From: Chryseobacterium sp. MEBOG06
GTDB taxonomy: Bacteria; Bacteroidota; Bacteroidia; Flavobacteriales; Weeksellaceae
DNA: 64,000 nt
Assembly: GCF_021869765.1 (NCBI RefSeq)
Contig: NZ_CP084580.1
Location: forward strand, 4,464,001-4,528,000
Direction of reading: 5' to 3'
In this document: positions 8,312 to 16,326 of the stretch, one piece after another
Position numbering within the stretch: position 1 is the stretch's first letter
Layout of the letters: every line of letters begins with the position of its first letter
Position numbers and translations under genes: made by a program
Notes under the pieces: generated by a model
Databases searched by the model: none
Told to the model about the DNA's origin: nothing
Seen by the model: only the letters and a program-made list of their open reading frames with translations

Positions 8312-9757
8312 ATGAGAGCTATTTCTGAAAAACTTCTGAGAATAGAGAAGATTATTAATAAATTCGAATCAATTAAAGATGAATTTATTGATATAGAAAA
8401 AAGACTAAAAAAAACATTAGCAGATCTGCTTGACCAATGTTCGAATGATTTTGATTTATCTAAAGAAAATAGTGTTAGAAAATTAAAGTTTTACAGTGTA
8501 GTCTCACGTGTAAAAGAATTTGATAGTTTGTCAGAAAAATTAGTTAGAAATAATGATTATAATAAATTTGATGATATCTTACAGGATTTAGAAAATTATA
8601 ATCAATTAGATTTAAAGACAAAAATCAAAGAACTTGACGATATAATTGGTATTAAAATATTAACAGATCTAAATATAGACACTGTTAATATGTATAAATT
8701 GATTAGTTCTTCAAAGTTTATCGAATTAGCAAAAAATTCCGGGATACTTCTTAATGAAAATGATCTAAAAAAACAACCTGTCAAAATGAAAAATGGACTT
8801 AATATATATAAAGTTCGTTGTAAATTTGATGAATGGAATTTTGAATTACAAATTAAAAGTAAGTTAGAATCTGCTTGGGGAGATATGGAGCACTCAATAT
8901 TTTATAAAGATTACAAAATAACTCCAGTTAGAGATTTAGCTCAACAATCAATGAATCATATAGGAAAATTATTATTAGAAATTGATAATTTTCTTCAAGA
9001 GATTCGAAACGCAAATGAAAATTTTTCTATAAACTCCAAAGTAATATTATTTATTAATCAATTTGAAGAAAAGTATTCCCCAATTATAAGAGATAAATTA
9101 AATGGGATTTCCTTTAATTTTAAAAAGATAGCATCAGTTTTCTATAATATATTTCAAATAAATGGAGGTATAATAAATTCTAACAATATCAATACTGATT
9201 ATCAGAATATTGATTGTCAAAAATATAATTCGTACATTAAATTTAGAAATGAGGATTTTGACCTTCAAATATTTGAAGCAATTATACTTTCAAATATTAC
9301 AGAATCAATCACAGATCAAAATATAGAAACATCTTTAGATACATATTTTGGATTAATTAAAGAATCTTATGTTAAAATGACATTAGATAATCACTTGATT
9401 CAAGATGAAGAATTAGCAAATGAAATTATTGAAATAATATTTGATGTTTGCAATAACTATAACTGTAAAGAGTATATTTTAAATACTAAAAATCTATATT
9501 ATCACATTGGTAATATCATTATAATAATTGATTCAATAGAAGTACTAGAATTAGATCGTGAAATACTTAATCAAATTATATCAATATATACAATACATAG
9601 CTTTGATGGAGATATATTAGAGTATTGTAAGACAATTGATAAAGATATTCTGACAGAAAATCTTGAAAAAGCTAAGTTAGAAATTGAAAAAATATCTAAT
9701 GATGCAAAACATCTTTTATCAAAAAATTTTTCCAAATTAATAAGTAGCTTAAATTAG
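8312..9757 (+). CDS. RelA/SpoT-fold nucleotide pyrophosphokinase-like protein
   Basis: 481 residues. After an N-terminal helical segment, residues 62-80 (SVVSRVKEFDSLSEKLV) match the synthetase R-x-K...S...EKL region, LDDIIGIKIL (108-117) the DIIGIR strand, and FELQIKSKLESAWGDMEH (177-194) the E-x-Q...W...EH block. Catalytic-type residues are therefore kept. The C-terminal ~280 residues are unlike the HD, TGS or ACT parts of housekeeping Rel and unknown to me. Small RelA/SpoT synthetases also act as toxins (toxSAS). A DGQHR gene starts 3 bases after the stop, so the two form a module. Confidence 0.75.
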   Translation: MRAISEKLLRIEKIINKFESIKDEFIDIEKRLKKTLADLLDQCSNDFDLSKENSVRKLKFYSVVSRVKEFDSLSEKLVRNNDYNKFDDILQDLENYNQLDLKTKIKELDDIIGIKILTDLNIDTVNMYKLISSSKFIELAKNSGILLNENDLKKQPVKMKNGLNIYKVRCKFDEWNFELQIKSKLESAWGDMEHSIFYKDYKITPVRDLAQQSMNHIGKLLLEIDNFLQEIRNANENFSINSKVILFINQFEEKYSPIIRDKLNGISFNFKKIASVFYNIFQINGGIINSNNINTDYQNIDCQKYNSYIKFRNEDFDLQIFEAIILSNITESITDQNIETSLDTYFGLIKESYVKMTLDNHLIQDEELANEIIEIIFDVCNNYNCKEYILNTKNLYYHIGNIIIIIDSIEVLELDREILNQIISIYTIHSFDGDILEYCKTIDKDILTENLEKAKLEIEKISNDAKHLLSKNFSKLISSLN

Positions 9758-9760
9758 AAT

Positions 9761-10927
9761 ATGAAATTTCCAGCAATTAAATATAATCAATCAAATTATA
9801 GACTTGTTTCTACAGTTTTACCATTTAATTTAATAAATAGATTAAGTAAAACTCTAATTTATGGGAAAGATGAAGGAGGCTATCAAAGAGAGCAAGATCA
9901 AAAGCATTTTTTAAATATTAAAAAATATATAGAGACAAATGACTTTATATTCCCCAACTCAATCATTTTAGCCATAGATGAAGTGAAATTTCAAGAGATT
10001 GTTTCTTATGATCATGATAATAAATCTCTCGTTTATTTAAATTTTGAAAAAATAAATGATATCGTTTTTAGAGTAGTTGATGGACAACATCGCTTATTAG
10101 GAATTCAGAATGCTATATTAAAAGATGAATTATTAGAAGAATTACAATTGCAAATTTCTATAATATTGACTCCTGCAAATAAGAGGTCTATCGAAATGGA
10201 GATTTTCAGTAATATTAATTCTAAGGCAAAAAGACTAAAAACAGATTTAATTGAACTTGCAAAATATGATTATAGAATTATTGAAAATAAAGTAGGCAAA
10301 GATGAACTAAATCAACATATTGCGATTAATACCGCTTTTTATTTAAATGAAAATTTCACTAGTTCAAATGTATGGCAGAACGCAATTAAAATAGACATTC
10401 ATGGTGAGCATAAAATTGGAATAATTGGCGTTAAAGCATTTAGCGAAGCTATTTCTGGAATAATTGCAAGTTATCTAAACAAAGATTCAAATAAGATTAG
10501 TTCGCTAGATGTTAGTAATGATCTCATTATTTATTCAAGAAATACTGCAAAAGAGTTAAGTGAATTTATTATTAAAGCTTGGCAAATTGTTTATAAAAAA
10601 TGGAATAATACTTTTCTAGATCCACATAAAATTATTGATATTGATAATCAATATAAATCTATCATTTATAATCCATCTTTTTATATTCAAAAAACACTTG
10701 GCTGTAAATCAATAAATTACATACTTCATGATTTGTTAAAACAAAAATTTGGCAACAAATTTAATCAAGAAGTATTATTGGAATTTGAAAAAATAATTTT
10801 TGAAAGCAAATTAAACGATTCAGATTGGCTATTAGGAAAAACTTTAAGTGGGATAAGTTCCGAATCTGGATTTAACAAGGTTTCACGCATTATTAAAAAT
10901 GAAGAAGATTTTATTCGAAAAGAATAA
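9761..10927 (+). CDS. DGQHR-domain protein (DndB/DNA-modification-related superfamily)
   Basis: 388 residues. It carries VVDGQHRLLGI (DGQHR at 107-111) and FSNINSKAKRL near residue 150, the two signatures of the DGQHR superfamily that includes DndB and other ParB-like proteins of defence islands. YQREQDQKH near residue 41 fits the family's QR motif. It begins 3 bases after the RelA/SpoT-like gene, indicating cotranscription and joint function. Its role, for example DNA-modification control or immunity to the synthetase, is unknown. Confidence 0.75.
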   Translation: MKFPAIKYNQSNYRLVSTVLPFNLINRLSKTLIYGKDEGGYQREQDQKHFLNIKKYIETNDFIFPNSIILAIDEVKFQEIVSYDHDNKSLVYLNFEKINDIVFRVVDGQHRLLGIQNAILKDELLEELQLQISIILTPANKRSIEMEIFSNINSKAKRLKTDLIELAKYDYRIIENKVGKDELNQHIAINTAFYLNENFTSSNVWQNAIKIDIHGEHKIGIIGVKAFSEAISGIIASYLNKDSNKISSLDVSNDLIIYSRNTAKELSEFIIKAWQIVYKKWNNTFLDPHKIIDIDNQYKSIIYNPSFYIQKTLGCKSINYILHDLLKQKFGNKFNQEVLLEFEKIIFESKLNDSDWLLGKTLSGISSESGFNKVSRIIKNEEDFIRKE

Positions 10928-10950
10928 TATGGTTTGTCTTCTCTATGCAT

Positions 10951-11013
10951 AAAGTGGTAAACTTCCCTGTTTTTGAAGACTTTCCCTTTTGGTAAAGTCT
11001 TCAAAAACACTTT
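10951..11013. terminator. large perfect inverted repeat, possible bidirectional terminator
   Basis: GTTTTTGAAGACTTT (10969-10983) pairs perfectly with AAAGTCTTCAAAAAC (10994-11008) across a 10-base loop. Outer AAAGTG/CACTTT arms extend it. It lies between the DGQHR gene and the next gene and may end or attenuate the transcript. Its core also resembles the REP-like AAAGTC/GACTTT family. Confidence 0.6.
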
Positions 11014-11055
11014 AACTAAATTAAACTATATTCCATTTCCCCTATCTTTAACTAT

Positions 11056-11865
11056 ATGAAGGACTACGAAACAACCTCCCCATTTGAAATGTTTGAAAGA
11101 TTAACAAAAATTGGAGCTTCCATTTCTTATAAATTTGATGGTATTCTTGAAAAAGATAAAAGAAAAAATAAGTCAACTTACTATTTAGCGAAAGTTTTGA
11201 ACACAAATATGACTATTTTAAGTCTTATTAATGGAAGTTTTAATGGTATCGAAAATTATTCAGACTCTCTTGATTTATCGACCATTTATTCTTTACTAAG
11301 AAATCAAATTGAAACCTGTAATATCTACTGGTATTTAATTGATGATTATTCAACAAATGAAAATTTAGATTTAAAACTTACAATTTTTGAATACCATGAT
11401 ACTCTTTCATCTCAAATAATCTATAATTCATTGTTTTACACAGAGGAAAATGAAGAATACTTTAAAGAAAAAGAAGAAAAGCAATTAATTGAAATTAAAA
11501 ATAATCCTAATTTTGAATTACTAGATAATAATACAAAAAAGCAAATTTTAAGTGGTAATAAAAGCACCATTGATACACAATTTGAAATTATAACTAAAAG
11601 AGCGATTGATTTAAAAATATTCAAAGCATATTATAAAATATTTTCGACTCATATACATTCCTCTCCAACTGCAATTAAAAATTTAACTTCTTCAAAAATT
11701 AATAAAGATCATGAAGAGTTTGAGATAATGTTTATGTTTATCTCCCTAAATTATATTAGTTTATTCATTGCAGATATGATACTATCAATAGTTAAACTTT
11801 GGAATCTTAATGATTTAAATAAAGATGATGAACAACTCCTTAAATTTTTAAGAAAGCAATTATAG
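11056..11865 (+). CDS. DUF5677-like protein
   Basis: 269 residues, soluble and helical. LLRNQIETCNIYWYLIDDY and KAYYKIFSTHIHSSP resemble DUF5677 or related HEPN-like all-helical proteins (a basic-aromatic core with a late H-x-H-x-S-P motif). I am not certain of the family. It is separated from the DGQHR gene by a large hairpin, so it may have its own promoter. Same AT-rich base usage as the two genes before it. Confidence 0.5.
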   Translation: MKDYETTSPFEMFERLTKIGASISYKFDGILEKDKRKNKSTYYLAKVLNTNMTILSLINGSFNGIENYSDSLDLSTIYSLLRNQIETCNIYWYLIDDYSTNENLDLKLTIFEYHDTLSSQIIYNSLFYTEENEEYFKEKEEKQLIEIKNNPNFELLDNNTKKQILSGNKSTIDTQFEIITKRAIDLKIFKAYYKIFSTHIHSSPTAIKNLTSSKINKDHEEFEIMFMFISLNYISLFIADMILSIVKLWNLNDLNKDDEQLLKFLRKQL

Positions 11866-11922
11866 CTGTAAATAACTTATCACTAACATGAGCATTGCAA
11901 AGTCCCTTTCTTCCTACGCCCG

Positions 11923-12234
11923 CTAAGATTTTTTCTTTATTTCCATCTCTTTTACAAATTCGTATTTCTCTTCCAAAATCGGTTGTTCAGGCCAAAAGTC
12001 TTTTGGAGAGCATCCTAAAACTTTTGATATTAAGTTTAAGCTTTTGATATTATATTTCGCTGTTTTAGAATGTGCTTCAACATCTGAAATATAACTTGTG
12101 CTCTTACCAATAGCTAAAGAAAGAGAAGTTTGGCTAATACCTCGGTGTTCTCTTATTTCTTTCACTTTCAAAATTATATATCGCTCTATTTCGTCTAAAG
12201 AATCATGCATAATGACAAAGTGAGCCAAAAACAA
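11923..12234 (-). CDS. XRE-family transcriptional regulator
   Basis: 103 residues. The helix-turn-helix covers residues ~20-75 (VKEIREHRGISQTSLSLAIG, then KSTSYISDVEAHSKT), typical of Xre/Cro repressors. The tail GCSPKDFWPEQPI is common in Bacteroidota members. It is convergent with the DUF5677-like gene. A 14-bp perfect palindrome 13 bases upstream of its start is a likely autoregulatory operator. It may control the island or the folded RNA region on the other strand. Confidence 0.85.
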   Translation of the reverse strand: MFLAHFVIMHDSLDEIERYIILKVKEIREHRGISQTSLSLAIGKSTSYISDVEAHSKTAKYNIKSLNLISKVLGCSPKDFWPEQPILEEKYEFVKEMEIKKKS

Positions 12235-12246
12235 AATAAAAAACTA

Positions 12247-12260
12247 AGGACTATAGTCCT
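12247..12260. promoter_or_regulatory. operator-like palindrome upstream of the XRE gene
   Basis: AGGACTATAGTCCT is a perfect 14-bp palindrome, the size and symmetry of an Xre dimer site. A second inverted repeat, ATTACTC-ATTA-GAGTAAT, lies at 12293-12310, and a TATATTTG -7-like box facing right lies between them (12279-12286). Confidence 0.6.
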
Positions 12261-12380
12261 GTATTTCGAAAATATTATTATATTTGGAAAAGATTACTCA
12301 TTAGAGTAATTTTGCGATACTTCAAAGAAATATAGAAGCTATTGCTTAGAGTCTTGTCATAGAAAACTGGTAATTTTTAA

Positions 12381-12495
12381 AGCAACAAGATGATAAGTAT
12401 GAAGCTCACGACCTAGGCGTGGGCTCTCTTATCTGTTGCACGGTATACCAGTACCTCTATGACGGATATTGTAGAGTCCCATGCCGTTTTATTTT
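12381..12495 (+). ncRNA. candidate structured small RNA
   Basis: Two nested hairpins follow each other. The first pairs GCAACA (12381-12386) with TGTTGC (12433-12438), GATAAG (12391-12396) with CTTATC (12427-12432), and AGCTCACG (12402-12409) with CGTGGGCT (12417-12424). The second pairs CGGTAT (12440-12445) with ATGCCG (12480-12485), enclosing CTCTA/TAGAG, and is followed by TTTTATTTT. There is no open frame. A TATATTTG box about 95 bases upstream could drive it. No known RNA family recognised. Confidence 0.5.
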
Positions 12496-12650
12496 CATGC
12501 AGTTCTGCTTTTCTACAATCATCTTTTTCTAAGCCTGCTTTCCCACATCAAGTATCATGAGATGTTACAATGGGGTGTACAATCCATTGCGGCCTTAAGG
12601 CTTTCAGAAAGACACAAATTTTATCATAAGTTTTTATTTTTTGTCTTGTA
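12496..12650. other. gene-free stretch
   Basis: Together with the folded region before it, this belongs to a 630-base stretch (12235-12868) without a credible gene. It holds only T-rich sequence and some short imperfect repeats (ATCATGA, AATGGGGTGTAC). I see no protein signal. Confidence 0.5.
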
Positions 12651-12690
12651 GGGCGGGAAGTTCTGCCCATGCTGAACTTCCTCCCTTTTT
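12651..12690 (+). terminator. Rho-independent terminator-like hairpin
   Basis: GGGCGGGAAGTTC (12651-12663) pairs with GAACTTCCTCCC (12674-12685), followed by TTTTT. It lies in a non-coding region, supporting transcription through 12.3-12.7 kb on the plus strand. Confidence 0.7.
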
Positions 12691-12868
12691 ATAACCTATA
12701 AAAAATCGTGTCATACAAATAGTATTTAGGTTACAGAACAAAGCTTAGCTTATACCAGTATCATGAAGTTTCCATGATGCATACCCCACTACGTTCCATA
12801 CAACCCAACCGTGATGAAAAGAAATAATCCGTTCCCTATAGAAGGAATTAATTACAAAATACGAAAGC

Positions 12869-13393
12869 ATGAAAAAAACTAAAATACCCTTTGAAACCCA
12901 ATGTCGGGCAGTGCGTAAAAAGCATTCCGGAGTACAGCTTATGGAAATATTTTTTCAGTTCAATGATCTGGCGGCCTCTAAAGAGCAGCTAAACCGCATT
13001 ATGAGTTATGCAGTAAAGAGAAATATCTGGATCAGGGAAGATCCATCCGCCATTGTTCACTTTCGCCAGTCGATGCAGTCGTTTGTGCGGGCAGGCTATC
13101 TCATCACCCCGAAGAAAAAGAAAAGTCCCCTCCCTACTCGGTTGAAAAAAACCTCTCCCCTGCTACTGGGTTTGCTTTCGGAAAAAGAATACCGGAACCC
13201 GTTGCTGGTGTTCAAAAAAGCATTCAGAGAATACAGCATCAAGGAATTTGACTATTTTATTTGCGGGATGGTTTATTTCGCATTAGGTGCTTACCGCAAT
13301 ATCCCGGAAAGTAATATCGTGAATCCGTACATTCATCTGACAAAAATGCTGGATGCAGCCCATCTCATTCTGGAAAGGAGAAGGAAAGAATAA
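12869..13393 (+). CDS. conserved hypothetical protein
   Basis: 174 residues, basic and helical, ending HLILERRRKE. I do not recognise a domain. The codon use is closer to core genes than to the AT-rich island before it. Its last codons recur at 19451-19484 (CHLILERRGKK then stop), so a second, now mostly deleted, copy once existed about 6 kb away. The type is typical of gene-transfer borders in flavobacteria; function unknown. Confidence 0.6.
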   Translation: MKKTKIPFETQCRAVRKKHSGVQLMEIFFQFNDLAASKEQLNRIMSYAVKRNIWIREDPSAIVHFRQSMQSFVRAGYLITPKKKKSPLPTRLKKTSPLLLGLLSEKEYRNPLLVFKKAFREYSIKEFDYFICGMVYFALGAYRNIPESNIVNPYIHLTKMLDAAHLILERRRKE

Positions 13394-13527
13394 AGATAGT
13401 CTTGCTCCGCCATACACAATCTCCCTACTTTGCGCTAATAAACTAAGTAATCCTAAATTTTCCGATTTAGGATTATCTATAATATTATTTCATCTAAAAT
13501 ACCTTCTTCCACTCCCCCAACTTTACC

Positions 13528-13535
13528 TATATTTG
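13528..13535 (+). promoter_or_regulatory. promoter (shared promoter family, copy 1)
   Basis: TATATTTG within CCAACTTTACCTATATTTGT. Nearly the same stretch precedes the XRE gene at 25739 (box 25711-25718) and a remnant at 33822 (box 33793-33800). Here it now drives the lipoprotein gene at 13579. Confidence 0.65.
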
Positions 13536-13578
13536 TTTCGTAACCACAATAAACATGCACAACCAAAAGGGTAATGGA

Positions 13579-14157
13579 ATGAAAAAAATATTTTGGATAT
13601 TAATTGTTGTCCTTTTTACAGTAAGCTGTTCTAAAAGTAAAAAACAAGAAGAAACAGAACTAAACAAAATAGTGAATGCTGTTTTGAAATACGAATACAA
13701 TCGTAATGCTTCAAAAGAGAATCCCTATTTAGTTAATCCTGAATTGCTACAATTAAAAATCTATACTCCCAGCCCAAAAGAAATGTTGGGAGAAGAACCG
13801 GGCCCACCACCATTTTTTAATAAAAGTGTTGTTCATTTGCTTGATTTTAAGAACAATAAATCAGAAGAAAGAAAATCTGATTCTTTGCATCTGTTACAAC
13901 AAAACCAATATGTTTTTGATTCTCTGAAAGTTGATCGTAAAATAAACCCCAATATAAAACTCGCCACTAAGGAAGATATTAATAATCGTGTAAAGTTCTG
14001 TGAATTTTCCAATCCTGTGTACTTCAAAGACGGACATGCTTATATAGAATCCAGATATTTTGACTCTTCTTTTGGAATTGGTTTCGGCTATCTTCTGGAA
14101 AAACAAAAAGATGGAAATTGGATGGTAAAAAAGGTGATCAATACTTTTATCACTTAA
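13579..14157 (+). CDS. lipoprotein of unknown function
   Basis: 192 residues from the ATG at 13579. MKKIFWILIVVLFTVSC is a lipoprotein signal with the cysteine at residue 17. An in-frame ATG at 13555 would add MHNQKGNG; that piece looks like leftover 5' sequence of an XRE gene whose promoter family lies upstream, so I prefer 13579. The mature part has a late FGYLLEKQKDGNWMV segment typical of small periplasmic immunity or NTF2-like folds, but no family is certain. A REP-like repeat follows the stop. Confidence 0.7.
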   Translation: MKKIFWILIVVLFTVSCSKSKKQEETELNKIVNAVLKYEYNRNASKENPYLVNPELLQLKIYTPSPKEMLGEEPGPPPFFNKSVVHLLDFKNNKSEERKSDSLHLLQQNQYVFDSLKVDRKINPNIKLATKEDINNRVKFCEFSNPVYFKDGHAYIESRYFDSSFGIGFGYLLEKQKDGNWMVKKVINTFIT

Positions 14158-14176
14158 AAACACTACCCAGATCCGC

Positions 14177-14196
14177 AAAGTCTCCCGAGTTTGAGC
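14177..14196 (+). repeat. REP-like repeat copy 2
   Basis: AAAGTCTCCCGAGTTTGAGC, one base from copy 1, followed by the same AAATAAT. It sits directly downstream of the lipoprotein gene. Confidence 0.75.
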
Positions 14197-14268
14197 AAAT
14201 AATATTTATAGCCCAGAAATCAACAAATTAGAAATTTTACTAAAAAAATTTCTTAATATTTAAATATC

Positions 14269-14726
14269 ATGAAATTTTTAAATTATCTATTAACTTACAT
14301 TACCGTATTATTTTTTTTAACGTCAGCAGCCAAACTTTCAATATTAACGAGCGTTTCATTCAAATCAACACTCGTGATATTTTCAGACCTGCTTCCCGAA
14401 TCCAGATGATAAGTTCATTAAAATTTAAGAATGAATATTATTCTATATTTCAGGAAGATCAATTATATTATATGGGACATTCCCAAAAATATTTGGTAAA
14501 ATATAACATTTTGGGAGAAATACTAGGGACTGTAATACTACCTGAAGATCTTTCCCGTAGTTATTATTTAGATTTTTTCGTATCTGATAACCAGCTCTAT
14601 ATCCAACAAAATAATAATGAAAGGTATATTCTTGATGTAAATGCAAACAAATTTATAGAAACAACCTGGCTCATCCTCTTATTTTCTCTTGCTTGTTTAA
14701 GCTTTGCACCTATTATCATACTGTAA
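14269..14726 (+). pseudogene. frameshifted secreted protein, possibly beta-propeller remnant
   Basis: The ATG at 14269 opens MKFLNYLLTYITVLFF, a signal peptide, but the frame breaks at a run of eight T (14311-14318). With nine T it would continue NVSSQTFNINERFIQINTRD and run through the open frame that reaches 14726. That part has repeats like YLVKYNILGEILGTVILPED that resemble a six-bladed propeller. The C-terminal end (LILLFSLACLSFAP) does not fit, so the gene also looks truncated. It lies before the grasp-with-spasm cluster. Confidence 0.6.
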
Positions 14727-14963
14727 AGATAAATAATTAAGAATTTTTTTTCTGAAAATTAGAAATATACGTTATAAACTTATATAAAATAATTGTCTAC
14801 TTTCGATCAGTACAAAATAAGTAAAAAAATACGACAGGTTTTGTCGCCTAATGTATATACCTTTGTACAAGTCGTTTAACATAATAAAAAACTCACACTT
14901 TATTAGAGTTAATTACTTTTAATTTTATATTTTTAACTTCTAAACCTTTAAACAAATTCAGTT

Positions 14964-15143
14964 ATGAAAAAATTAACGTCACTAAAAAACGGTAAAGTAC
15001 TTAATACAGGTAGCCTAAAACTACTTCATGGCGGTAAAAAAAGCCTTCTTCCTGAGGGCGTATGTAGTGGTTCAGGAACAGCTAATGACCCCTATGTTTT
15101 AGCTTCAGTAGTTATTCCTTCTGGTGCATCTGACGGGTGTTAA
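14964..15143 (+). CDS. grasp-with-spasm natural product precursor peptide
   Basis: 59 residues. The leader MKKLTSLKNGKVLNTGSLKL ends LHGG, a double-glycine cut site. The 35-residue core starts KKSLLPEGVCSG, contains GSGTANDPYVL, and ends SGASDGC with two cysteines in all. The gene lies 51 bases before the ATP-grasp maturase and is followed by a weak hairpin, as expected for a highly expressed precursor with read-through into the enzymes. The core is the likely substrate of the ATP-grasp and SPASM proteins. Confidence 0.85.
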   Translation: MKKLTSLKNGKVLNTGSLKLLHGGKKSLLPEGVCSGSGTANDPYVLASVVIPSGASDGC

Positions 15144-15158
15144 TTACAATTTATATCA

Positions 15159-15190
15159 GGGCTTTTTCTTTGTAGAATCAGCCCTTTTTT
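15159..15190 (+). terminator. weak hairpin/attenuator after the precursor gene
   Basis: GGGCT (15159-15163) pairs with AGCCC (15180-15184), followed by TTTTTTT. It lies 4 bases before the maturase ATG and would lower downstream expression relative to the precursor. Confidence 0.5.
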
Positions 15191-15194
15191 TATT

Positions 15195-16145
15195 ATGATT
15201 TTAATTTTATCTACTACACATGATGACGACACAAATGTTGTTATGGAACATTTAGCGAATATGGGGGAATCCTGTATTCGTATTAATGATGTCGATCTAT
15301 TTAATGGAACAACGAAAATATATTATAAAATTTCTTCCCCCACTTCATTAACTGTTGAGAATAAATTATTTGGAAGTGTGGATTTGAGCCAAGTTAGAGC
15401 TGTATGGTATAGAAAATGGGGCAATTTTAACAAATATAAAGATTTGCTTGATCAGAATATTTCAAATGAAATGTTCCAATATTTACATTCAGAGTATTAT
15501 GGTATTTTAAAAACAATTCTATATTTTTTGAATGATAAAAAATGGATAAATCATCATTCAAAAGTCAACAGATTAAATAAAATTGAAATGTTGGCTATAG
15601 CAAATAATATAGGATTAAAGATTCCGTCTACAGTAATTGCAAATAATTTTGATACAGAGAAGAAAGATTGGATTACTAAAGCTGTTAATGAAGGGGCAGT
15701 CATCAGCCATAATCAAAAAAAATTTCCTTTAATGACAGTAGAATATAATAATTCTACTGTTTCCTTTTTCCCAAGTTTATTTCAACAACATATTTACAAA
15801 GAATATGAGCTTCGGATTTTTCATTTAAATGGGAAAAATTATCCTATGGCTGTATTCTCTCAAAATGACGAGCAAACTTCTGTAGATTTCAGGAATTATA
15901 ACCAGAATAAACCGAATCGATTTGTCCCTTACCAATTACCTGAAGATCTTAACCACAAAATCTGCCAACTAATGAAAGCATGTCACATAGATACAGGTTC
16001 TATTGATATTATAAAGGGGGTAGATGGAGAATATTATTTTTTAGAAATTAATCCTTCAGGACAATTTAGAATGACATCTTATCATTGTAACTATAACCTG
16101 CATTATGAAATAGCAAAACAATTAAAAAAAATGAATGATGAATAA
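15195..16145 (+). CDS. gwsG: grasp-with-spasm ATP-grasp peptide maturase
   Basis: 316 residues. The start (ILILSTTHDDDTNVVMEHL) and VWYRKWGNFNKY match the ATP-grasp ligase of the grasp-with-spasm system, and the end has GEYYFLEINPSGQF, the ATP-grasp metal-binding block. It is related to microviridin-type ligases that join side-chain carboxylates to Lys, Ser or Thr of a precursor, using ATP. It is followed by an overlapping small gene and the SPASM partner, all on one transcript. Confidence 0.85.
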   Translation: MILILSTTHDDDTNVVMEHLANMGESCIRINDVDLFNGTTKIYYKISSPTSLTVENKLFGSVDLSQVRAVWYRKWGNFNKYKDLLDQNISNEMFQYLHSEYYGILKTILYFLNDKKWINHHSKVNRLNKIEMLAIANNIGLKIPSTVIANNFDTEKKDWITKAVNEGAVISHNQKKFPLMTVEYNNSTVSFFPSLFQQHIYKEYELRIFHLNGKNYPMAVFSQNDEQTSVDFRNYNQNKPNRFVPYQLPEDLNHKICQLMKACHIDTGSIDIIKGVDGEYYFLEINPSGQFRMTSYHCNYNLHYEIAKQLKKMNDE

Positions 16146-16326
16146 GAGCTTACTGCAGGAACTTAACCCGCATAAAAAAGAATTGCTTCCGGTTATTTTT
16201 GCCCAGGTTACTGAAAATAATAAATTAGTAACACAGTCACTAAGAAAAATTGAAGCTAAAAAGTATCAGTCAGAAATTTTTTGTTTAAAACCTTATAAAG
16301 ATGGAATTAGCCCACCTAAACCTTGA
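16135..16326 (+). CDS. small protein between the two maturases
   Basis: 63 residues starting ATGATG inside the end of the ATP-grasp gene (11-base overlap) and ending inside the start of the SPASM gene (26-base overlap). It reads NKSLLQELNPHKKELLPVIF and is rich in lysine and leucine. I do not recognise it. The tight overlaps suggest it is translated as part of the operon, but it could instead reflect the SPASM gene starting later, for example in the LNLDINKK region. Confidence 0.45.
   Translation: MMNKSLLQELNPHKKELLPVIFAQVTENNKLVTQSLRKIEAKKYQSEIFCLKPYKDGISPPKP

Noticed and set aside
8125..8328. 67-residue open frame before the RelA/SpoT gene
   Set aside because: It overlaps the RelA start by 17 bases and has one hydrophobic stretch, but no other support; AT-rich DNA gives such frames by chance. 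It might be a small membrane peptide, but I would not annotate it.
12381..12495. Folded RNA as a known class (tmRNA, 6S, group II intron domain, retron)
   Set aside because: I see no tag frame, no intron domain V motif and no reverse transcriptase; it is left as an unclassified candidate.
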